DNA from: Typhlomys cinereus | Lineage: Eukaryota > Chordata > Mammalia > Rodentia > Platacanthomyidae | Length of the DNA: 64,000 nucleotides | Direction: 5' to 3' | NCBI GenBank assembly: GCA_023101885.1 | Contig: JALPQD010000053.1 | Span: 6,143,447-6,207,446 of the forward strand | In this document: in pieces, positions 12,701 through 23,300 of the stretch | Layout of the letters: each line of letters opens with the position of its first letter | How positions within the stretch are numbered: the first letter of the stretch is position 1 | Notes under the pieces: generated by a model | Told to the model about the DNA's origin: nothing | Databases searched by the model: none | The model's input: only the letters and a program-made list of their open reading frames with translations | Made by a program: the position numbers and the translations under genes

Positions 12701-14277
12701 AGTCATAGATCTTTTCACGGAGGGATTAGGTCCAGACGCCAAGCGTTCTGTTTTCCATAAGTACTTTTCTTCAGCTAGACTTGCTTGAACCATGGGCACC
12801 TTACCTGGCTGAACCGTGTGGATCTCTTAGATTTCAGTTCATATTTTTCCAGTGCACAAGAGTTCCTGAGCTGTGCCGACGCCGGGCCACAAGCACCTGG
12901 CCGGATGCTCAGGGCAGCAGCAGCAAGGGACAGATGGGTCATTCTGCGCAGCTGTGCGCCCTCCGCGTTCTGCTGCAGGCCGAGCGTGTGCGCTCTCTGC
13001 ATGCATCGGCGCTGCCTGGTTGGCTTAGTCTGCCCTCCATGTCTCTTTCAGGCCTGCACCTGCAGCTCTGCGGGCTCCACGGGTCCCCAGTGCAACGTGT
13101 CTTCTGGCCAGTGCCGGTGCAAGGCTGGGTTTAGTGGGCGGAGCTGCGACCAGTGCTCTGTGGGTTACAGAGGCTTTCCCCACTGCGTGCCCTGTGACTG
13201 TGACCTGAGGGGGACCCTGGCGGACACCTGTGACCTGGAACAAGGTCTTTGCACCTGTGCAGAGGACACGGGAGCCTGCACCTGCAAGGTACCTGTAGCG
13301 AACCCCGAACTCCTCCCTCTCGCGCTCCTGCAGCAGCAGCAGCAGCAGCAGCATTTTAAAAGCTCCCTCCAATGGCTTCACATGCCCGTTCTCACTCCAC
13401 AGTCTCTGTGTTCTTTTCTTAATAAAAATGATGGGAGATCCTGCATGTCTGTGCATGCTCCGGTGTGTATGGTACACATATGTGTGTGTGCCCTTGTATG
13501 TGAATGTTCAGATGTGTGGTACATGTGTATATGGTGTATGCATGTATGCGTTCATGTGTGTGTGGTGCATGTTTGTGTTTGTGGTGTGTGCATACATGTT
13601 TGTATATGTTATATCTGGGTATGTTCATATGTGTGTGGTAATCATGTGTGATGTTTATATGTGTGTGCATGATCAGGAGTGTAGTGTGTATATTTATGTA
13701 TATGATGTGTGTGTGTGTGCGTGTGCGTGTGTGTGCATGTGTGTGTGCATGTGTGTGTGTGCGCATGTGTGTGTGTGCGTGCGTGCGTGTAGACCAGATG
13801 TCAGTCTCAGGTGTTGTTCTTGAGGAACAGACCCAAGCTTGCCGACTAGACTGGCTGGCTGGTGAACTTCAGAGATAAACATGCGTTTGCCTTCCCAGGC
13901 GTTACAGGTGTGAGTCACGTGTCCAGATTTTATCCAGGTGCTGGGATTGAACTCAGGTCCTCGTCCCAGACCCAGAAGGTTCTTTGTTGGATTCCCCCCC
14001 ACACACACATATTACAAGTGTCACATGATAGAGCTGCTTCCCAAAACCGGCTTGTGTTCCAGTGTAGTGTTCCCTGAAGGAAGTGTTCTGTTGCTGTGAG
14101 AAATATTCTGACCCACGCATCTTAAAGGAGAAGTAGTGTATTATTTTGGCTTAGTGTTCCAGAGGGGAGACAGACCATCATGGAGAGGGAATGCATGGTG
14201 GCAGGTCTGACTGCAGAAAAAGGAAACTGGCTCACTTTAAACAGCCATGGGGGCAGGGGAGAGAGGGAGAGGGAGAG

Positions 14278-14345
<68 letters not shown>

Positions 14346-17300
14346 CCTCTAGCAAGACTCTGTCTCCTGAAGGTCCAGTAACCTTCCCAAACAGTGGCAC
14401 CAGCTGGGGCCAAGTGATCAAATCCCCCCTCCCCCCAGCCTAGGAGGACAGTTCTCATTCAAAGGGGCTTCGGGAAGATTTGGGAATTTTCCAGCTGTGC
14501 AGTAATGACGCTCTCAGCCAGGCAGTCGTGCGTTGGCCAAAGTGAAGGGACTGTTAGGCATGATTTTCCTTGGAGGTAGGAGTTCAAATCACTTTTGAGT
14601 CTTGCATGTGTCCATTGGTTCTCCCAGATGCTTCGTTACGGGATCATTGCACCTTCTTTGGTCCTTTCTGCAGAGATGGCCACAACCAGGTGACCGGCAG
14701 ATGTGGGGCTAGAGGTGGGAGGGGACAGTCACATAGGTCTGGACGCCACAGTGGCTGTGTGCTTGTCTCCACCTATCCTGACATCGGTCCTTACTCCATT
14801 CAGCCCCAGTTGCAGCTTACCCATCACTGGCTCTGGGATCTCCCACCTTACGTCCCTTAGGACTGCCTGGGACTGCAGGAGATTCCCACCTGGGAATCCG
14901 CATTTCCAAACCCTGCCCAGACAGTTCTGATAATCAGTTGCATTTGGAAATCTGTGTCTTTGACAGACCAATCATTCACAGACCGCAGTTAGAGACTTGG
15001 CCTTTGGAAACATGTTAACGATGCTTGTGGATCTAAAATGACTGTGTTTTGTCAATTCTCTCTATGTATATGTCTTTTTTTTTTTTAACAGACATTCACA
15101 TATGTTTTTCCCCTTTAGGAGAATGCCTTTGGCCTTGCATGCAGTGAGTGTCGAGCCGGTACCTTTGCCCTGCATGCAGGCAACCCCCTTGGATGCCACC
15201 CATGTTTCTGCTTTGGGCTGTCGAAGTTCTGCTCTGAGCTGGAGGATTATGTGAGGACCCTGGTAAGGGATGCCCACGTAGAAACGTTCTGTCAGCCTCT
15301 CTCCTTCGGTAGTGGGGTGGATATATGGAAGCAGCCAGAGTTTATATTCACTTCTGCCCTGATGGCATCAGACCTTCTGGGACACGCACTTGGTTAGTGC
15401 AGGAATCGGAATTCTACTTCCGTCGTCCAGGGAAATGAATGGGGCTGTTCTGTAGTCAGCCTGCCCTGGACTTCTGTGACCCACCAAAGTTTTTTCTTGG
15501 AAAGAGACTAAATCCACAGCATCTCATCTCGGCAGCTCCCTCTGTGGTATTCCCTATTGTCCTGGGGTCTCAGTAGCTGGACACCAAGTGCAGACAGGCC
15601 TTCAGCCCGTTTCAATCCAGATGTGCAACCGAAGGGAAAGTCCTCGTTGTCTCTTGTTTTTTTAACCTATCAAGCTCTTTCGTTTGGAAAAGAATGGCGG
15701 AACCAACAGGTCAAGGTGATGCTTCTTACCCTGAAGTGTGCCTGTCTTCTGCATGCCTAGGTGACCCTGGCCCCTGGTCAGCCCCTTCTGCACGTGGTCT
15801 CGATGGGCAACCTCAAGGGCACGGTGGAGGGCGTGCATTTCCAGGCCCCCGACATCTTGCTGGATGCAGAGGCTGTCCGAGAGCATGTCCATGAAGAGCC
15901 CTTTTACTGGCGGCTGCCGAAGCAGTTCCAGGGAGACCAGGTGGGTGCGCGCCAGCCTGAAGCCCACTCCTGGATATGGGGAATTGTGGGTACAACAGTC
16001 AGAAGTCTGCTTACAGGACCCCATTGTTAAAAGTCACAATTATAGATTCTTCTATGTGAGGATGAGCATAGTACTCTTGCCAGATTCCCACAAATGAATA
16101 AGTCTTTTGATATTTTCACTCATTGTTAAATCATTTATAGCTTAAATCATGATAGTTTCCTCCTTTCTATAACAGCCATTCAACGAGCCTATGTTGTACT
16201 TAAGAGTATCGGCTTAGTACTAGTCTCTGTGCTAGATATATCCTGAGGAGTCCTTCCCAAGAAAACACCCTTCATTTGGAGAAGAGGACCCTAATATGAA
16301 AGATTTACAGAGGCCCCAGTTGATGTCCCCTTGACACCGAAAGGCCACCATTGTAGATTTTGTTTGCATAAACACTGGGTGTGAGTGTAAATTTCTCTCT
16401 GATCTTCATTTTATATTATTTTAGTTTTTTCCATGTGTACATGTGAACAAGAGTGCACTTGAGTGTGACTGCCTGTGGTGGTCCTAGAGTGACATTAGGA
16501 ATCATCCTGCATTACTCTGCCTCCTTATTAATTCGCTCTAGGGTTTCCCAGACTTTGCCTTCCAGGGCTGGAATTGCAGACCACCACCATATCTGCCTGA
16601 CATTTTTGCGTGGGATCTGGGGATCTAAACTCAGGGCCTTCTGCTTGCTAGGCAAAGGCTTTAACCATGAGTCATCTCCCCAACCCTGTTTTTGTTTTGT
16701 TTCGTTTTTTTTTTTGAGACAGGGTCTTGCCATGTCAGCCCCTATTAGCCCAACCTTTGATTCCTTCTGCCTCAGTCTCCCCAGTGCTAGACTGCCAACC
16801 TCATCCCGATCTTTAAAATTTGTAAATGTGCTTCTGAAGCTGTTACAGATAAAAACGAATCTTGGTGTCAGATTTGGCGATCACCTTCACTGGTAATATT
16901 AGGAAGTGCATCTGATAAGCCCTAACTAACAATTAGGAATGTTCTTATAGTACTGGTTTTTGAAGCCAAGGCCTCCTATATATTAAGCAAGTTCTCTACC
17001 ACTGAACTGTCTTAGAAGCAGAGTTAGAAATAGGCAAATTCCAGACAATGCATTCTACATATCGACTGTGTTTTCTTGTAATATTTCTTTTGTGTAGTGA
17101 CCAATCGCATCAGTGAAATTAAAAAGTTGTTCTTTTTGGTTTTTATTTTTGTTTTCTAGCTGCTGGCTTACGGTGGCAAACTTCGGTACAACGTGGCCTT
17201 CTACTCTTCTGATGGCATCGGCACCTCCAATTATGAACCTCAAATTCTCATCAGAGGAGGTCGGACCAGGAAGCAAGTCATATACATGGATGCGCCAGCA

Positions 17301-20300
17301 CCAGAGAATGGAGCGAGGCGGTACCATGAAGTGGAGATGAAAGAGGTGATGTATGTTCCTTAAAGGGGTCCCCTTGCCACAGTGTGACGAGAACTCAGAG
17401 CTACTGATAAGAGACAGGGCAGGAATGCCCTGGGGAGCCATCTTGCAGGGACTTTGCTGAGCTTTCTAAGAACCGTCCACGTTTCACTTTGCATCCTCGA
17501 GTTCTGCACAGCTCTCCCTCATCCACAGTTTCGCTCACTCAAGGTCAACTCGGGTCTGACTGTGTTGAATGGGAAACTCCAGAAGCAAGTCATAAGATTT
17601 AAGTTGCGTGCTGTATGTGACATGCTGAAATCGCAGAACTTTCTTTTGGGTCCTTTGGGGATGTGATTTACCCTTCATCAGTGGGATGTGCTCTCTGCCC
17701 GCTCATCACTTGGTAACTCTCCAGTACCGATTTCTGTTCACATTTCTCTTTCTTATTTTCAATGACACTGATGTACAAGAGTAATGTTGCCAGAAGCTTC
17801 ATCACAGCCTATTGCTATAATTGTTCTGGTTAGTATTGATTGTTTTTTGTTAATCCTCTATTTTGAGGAATGTATAAATTAAGCTGTATCATAGTTAAAT
17901 GTGTTTGAGGAAAACATGGTGTGCCTAGAGCTTGGTACTAATGTCTGAAGTTTCACATGTCCCGGGTGTCTTATGATACATACCTTGTCCATGGATAAAG
18001 GGAGTGCTGTATTACACTTGCAGTAACTTAATGGGGATTACATCACAAATACTTGCACACTGGCCTCTGCCTGCATAGATTTGAGGAAACAGACGTCATT
18101 GGACTTGTGAGAATCCGGGGTGTGCCTTTTTATTCTGTAAGAATTTCTGAATGTTCATTGGTTGGCACCATCTTTGGCAATGGATTTCTGTTGGCGAATG
18201 AGACTGGCATGTACTCACCCTGTTGGAAATGTCTAGAATGGATCTTTGTCAGTTAAACCTTTTGGCCTGTGCAGAACAGACCTAATGGCAGAACAAGGCT
18301 GTGTTTTCTGCAAGGTCGATTGTTTGTGAGTTTAACCGTATCTATTTCTCATTCACAGGACTACTGGAAATACTTTAACTCTGTTTCTGAGAACCACGTT
18401 ACACACTCAGATTTTATGTCTGTTCTTAGCAACATTGAGTATATCCTCATCAAGGCATCGTATGGTCAAGGACTACAACAGAGCAGGTACTTGGAAGCTT
18501 CTAGAACTTTGAATGTGTTGCTTATTTGCTACAAAACTGAAAGGATTTGTTTCCTCAGTCTAATTATTTACCATTTTATGTAGACAGGAATGTTCCTTAT
18601 TCACATCTTGTTCAGGATGAATGGCTGTGTTGAGTAGCTTTTTGTCTTTGTGACAAAGTGACTGAGGGATACAGTTTAGAAGGAAGAAGGTTCATTTTGG
18701 TTGAGAGGATTCAGTCCATGTTGTCATGCTGCTTTTAGACCTGTGACTAGGCAGAAGCAACATGGCAAACAAAGCTACCCATGTCTTGGCAGCCAGGAAA
18801 TAGACAGCAACTAGGCCAGAGTCTGGGAGGAAAATTTCCTCTTCAAAAGGCTTACCCTGGGGGTCTTCTTCCTCTAATGAGGCCAGACCTCCTCAGCAGC
18901 AGCTGGAGCCTCCAGGGTCACTCCAATCCAAATTATCACAGTGCAATTGTCAGTGGAGTAAGAATTACAAATTATGTTCTAGGCTGCTGTGGCAGTAACT
19001 TCCCATTTATTGCTGTGGGAGGACACCTAGCCTCAAGCAACTTGAGGGGAAAAGAGAGATTCATTTGGCTTGAGGTTCCACGTGGTGGAAATCTAATAGC
19101 AGAAGGCATGGCTTGGAGGCAGAATCAGGAGGCTCAGAGAGTAAGAACAAACGGAGAAGAAGCAGGGCTGGGCTAGCAAACCTCAACCTGAGCTCTCTAG
19201 CACAAGACTCCACTTCCTAAAGGTGCCACAACCTCCCCAAACATTAGCAGCAGCTACGGATGTAAACATATGAGTTTGTAGATGGAAACTCATGTTCGAA
19301 CCATGACACATGTTAATGTGGCTATAAAGTAAGACCATGATGGTAGAATCTTAAAAGATAAAATGTAAAAAAAAATTTTTTGTTGTTCTTGGGACTTGCT
19401 CATTTCTTTGTAATTGTAATTGTGTTTAAAGAATAGTGTCATTTCCTCCTTTAATACCTAGCCATTAAAAGAATCCGTTTAGGACACTAGGGAGAGGCCC
19501 AGTTGGTCCAGCACTTGCTGCATGATCCTGAGGACTTGCATTCTTATCCCTGGAACCCGTGTTAAAAGATGATTGTCCTGGTTTCATCTGTAATCCTAGT
19601 GCTAGAGGGCTGGACACAGCTGGATCTCTGGAACTCCTTGACCCGCCGGCCTCGTTGTATCGGGAACTCCAGGTGGAGTGAGACACACTGTCTCAAAAAG
19701 CCATGCAGAGAGATGGAGGAAGGAATTGAGGTTGACCTCTGAACTCCACTGCATACACACGGACCTGCATACATATGTACATATGCACACAAATGCACCT
19801 GCATACACGTGTGCAAACACATACAGAGAGAGAGAGAGAGAGAGAGAGATGAAACCTGTAAATTCTTAGACAAGCGGTATTTGCAGGAGAAGTCTTTCTA
19901 GTACCTTCTAGAATATGGTTTTCAAGTTCTACAGCACTGGCCATGGGAATTTCCCTGTGTAATCTCACACCAATGCAGGCTAACTCACTTTGCTTGAATC
20001 ATGAATAGGAGCTAGCCGGAAAGGAGAGGAGATCGCTGGCTTTACAGGGATGCAAATGTGTAATGTTGGTGAAAAGATCTCTCCCGGTAACACTTCCTTT
20101 TCTCCTTATTCCCACAACTGTTGCACAGAATCTCAAATATTTCTATGGAGGTCGGCAGGAAGGCCGATGCACTGTCCCCTGAGGGAGAGGCGGCATCCCT
20201 GCTGGAGCACTGTGTCTGCCCACCCGGCACAGCTGGATTCTCCTGTCAGGTAAGGACACTGCCGTCCACATCCATTTGTCTGATTTCAAGTTGAAGCCTG

Positions 20301-23300
20301 TTGGTTAACAGCCATCCCAAGTGAGAAACAGAACATATATGTTTGGCGATGTCTTTTTAATTCTTTGGCTATTTCATTCTTCCATTTTTTTTTAAACTTT
20401 GGTTTAAATACGTAAAGTCAGATTTGTGCTGTTGTGAGTACATCTATGAATAGAGAGCTGTGAATAGATCTTCAGGTTCCTGTTGGGAATTCCGGAAGGG
20501 AATTTGGTAGACTTGAGTAATTTGTGATTACCTGATTTTCGATCTTTGGAGAACCTCGTTCCGGTTCTCCTGCTACTGACATGCGAACCTCTGTTCTCTT
20601 TCCATTTTTGCCAACGGTGGTTATTTGCTGTTGCTCTGACTGGAGTCGTCTTGTCAGGCAGTAAGGTGGTCTCATGCCTCTTGGTGGATCTTGGGTAATT
20701 TTTGTTTTTCTGAAGACAGTGTCACCCAAGCCCACCAAATAACCCACACTGTCCCTTAGCCTCCTGTCTCAGCCTGGGATTACAGTGCTGGGTTTATAGG
20801 TGTGATCACTATGGGTTTGACTTGTATTTCCTTTGGTGTTGAACTTTTCATGTGCCTATCAACCACGAGCTGCCTTCACCAGAGAAGTGTATTCAAGTCC
20901 TTTGCCCTGATTTAACGAAATGCTTCCTTTCTTTTGTCCCTTCAGGACTGTGCCCCTGGGTACCACCGAGGAAAGCTCCCAGAAGGTGGAGGCAGGGGGC
21001 CCCGCCCTCTGCTGGCTCCTTGTGTGCCCTGCAGTTGCAACAACCACAGTGATGCCTGTGACCCCGAAACCGGGAAGTGCCTGGTAGGCTGGCTGTGCAG
21101 GTGCTGGATGGCTGAGGGTTTACATGTCTGCACTGAGCCCACACCAGTTCCTCAGTTTCACGAGAAGGTCAACTTACCTGATGGATAATATATTTCCTGT
21201 AGAAAGGCATGAGGTTGTAGCCAACTCTGATGGTCCCCTGGCCAGTTGGGGGGAGATGAGCTCACACAGGCAGCCAAGGAAGCCGATCCTTCTTCATTAC
21301 TTAGTCTTTTCTTGGTGCAAGTAGCTTTTAAGAAGATGCGGCACTTCCTCCACTATTAAAGTATCCCTCTGCCTTCAACTCTGTCCGAGAGTCATGACAA
21401 ACTGCTAGATCGCCATCTGATCCATTTGTTTTATAAACTGCAAATAGCACAAACTGTTATTCTCAGTGCAGGAAAGATTATATTAGACTGGGGCAAAAAA
21501 AATAATTAAATTAAAAAAATTGCGTATAGGATCAAGGGTGGCTAGTGACTGTCACGCCCCCAGGGAGTAGCGTTGACCAGACATTCCAGCATGTTGCCTG
21601 AAACTCATGAGACCTCACCTGACCTGTTAGTTGGATTTTTCAGTACACAGCAGTGTTTGCGCATGCTTCCAGAAACTCTGGGTCCAGATTCTGAAGTCAG
21701 ACCCTTCTCAGCATCTCCTAGTGCTAAGCAGGACACCGTGACCCCAGCTTTTCTTACTTTTCTCAGATCTGCATTGTAAGTTACACCTAGTGACTCTGGA
21801 TTCCTGATCACACCCTCAGCTTCTTTTGCCAGTTACTCTACCCACAACCTGTTATGAGCAGCAAGTAGCATCTAAGCTGGAGTGCAGAACAATGATCCCC
21901 CCCCCCGCCCCAGAGTCTCTTCTCTTCCTTGGGTCCGATTGCCGGCACCCGGGCAGACCAAGTGGGCATGCAGTGTTCACACCTCCAGCAATGGCAAGCT
22001 CCTCTCCAGAGCTTGTGCCTAAACCTGGTGCCCTTGGCTTGTGTGGCTACAGTCTCATTTTTCAAAGCCACTGACATGAAGCCCCAGTTCAGATTTCTAT
22101 TCCCCAAAGTGGCAGAATCTCAACAAATAACCAGCAAAATTGCCTGACTGCATCCTCCTTCACATGCAAAGATCTGAAGTCTTCAGCCCTCCATTATTTC
22201 TGCATCTCCTCTGTTGTGTAGCCCAGGTGGTCCTGTGCAGGGGTCAGAACTCTATACCATACTCAGGAATGCACGTCTCTATCCATCTTCACAGGATACA
22301 CACAGCATCACCTTTAACCAGTACCTGGGGGTCAGTGTGAGACACAGAGTTTTCCATCTTTAACCAGGACTGGGGGGACGTCCCTCTCCCTGGAGGGGGC
22401 ACAGCGCCACCTGGCCTCACTGACCATGCACAGAGACTGACAACTCAGAGACCCTGCCACAGTAAATAAAATATGGGGGGACTGAGGAAGACACCCCATG
22501 TGGACTTGAGACCTCCAAACATGTGTCCGTGCACACATATGCGTACATCGTGTAAATGTGCACACACCTGCATGCACATCACACTTGCAAAAGCAGGAGT
22601 ATTTTTTACTGAAAGCGCTCTATGCAAATAGTTTTGTAAGCATTTAAAAAGTTTTCTTGCTATGTCATCTCCCTCTGCCAAGGACAGAAGGTGGAGTGAG
22701 AGTGAGTGGCTGGCTGCTTGGGCGTGGCAGGATGATCTTGGTGGTATTGGTTTTTCACCTCAGCCTCATGAGGCCTGCAGCTACCAGGACAGGAGATGGA
22801 CAAATGGTGATGGACTGGCCGCGGTGAATTTCAGTTACAGTGTTTAGCATGAGTTGCTTGTACTTTCAGCTTAAAAACTGTGTCGTCCTTTTTTTCTAAC
22901 GAGAAGACCACAGGCGCAAGTAATGATATAAAATGGAACAGGAATTTATCTGGTTATTGCAGAAATCTGCTGTTGGTTCTCGAAGTGCCGGGTTCCTTTC
23001 CTGGTTGTTTCCTGAGTCATCTGTCCAGGCACCTCTGCTGTGGGGCTCCCCATCTGGGATCCTTGAATCGCTTTGGGGTCACTATATTTTGATCCACATT
23101 TTAAGGTTCTGACTCCTGACTGCTTTTCAGGGTCCTGTGTCTGTTTTCCTCGGGATGATTACATCACAGTGTTTTAGGTCGTAGTAGATGAAGGTTGCCC
23201 TCTAGTGAGTGATGGCTCCAGGACTGCAGTTAAGGAAATGTGAAGCCAAATTTCCCCTCTTCTTAAATAACTAAACCCGAATCTAGCTGAACAGAAACCT

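Larger units (their letters stand above)
11957..13051 (+). other. Intron 7
   Basis: Holds a family A SINE followed by a B1-like fragment. The last 270 bp before E8 are open in the E8 frame and relatively CpG-rich; see findings. Confidence 0.75.
13289..15118 (+). other. Intron 8
   Basis: Carries a (CAG)7 tract, a TG-rich region, a reverse B3-type SINE, a family U copy with a long (GA)n insert, and a T12 run near the 3' end. The 14430-15060 stretch shows no recognised element. Confidence 0.8.
15941..17159 (+). other. Intron 10
   Basis: Holds a reverse family A SINE, a reverse B1 fragment and a reverse ID-like fragment. The rest, 15941-16420, is unrecognised. Confidence 0.75.
18487..20128 (+). 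other. Intron 12
   Basis: Contains two family U copies in a row and a B4-type composite SINE. 19310-19480 and 19850-20120 are unrecognised. Confidence 0.75.

Noticed and set aside
12880..13050. CpG-rich stretch before E8 considered as an internal promoter
   Set aside because: Too short and only moderately CpG-rich; no start-site motif was seen.
13419..13823. Open frames of 115-150 codons around 13400-13820
   Set aside because: They come from the TG microsatellite in intron 8; the part before it is read-through of E8.
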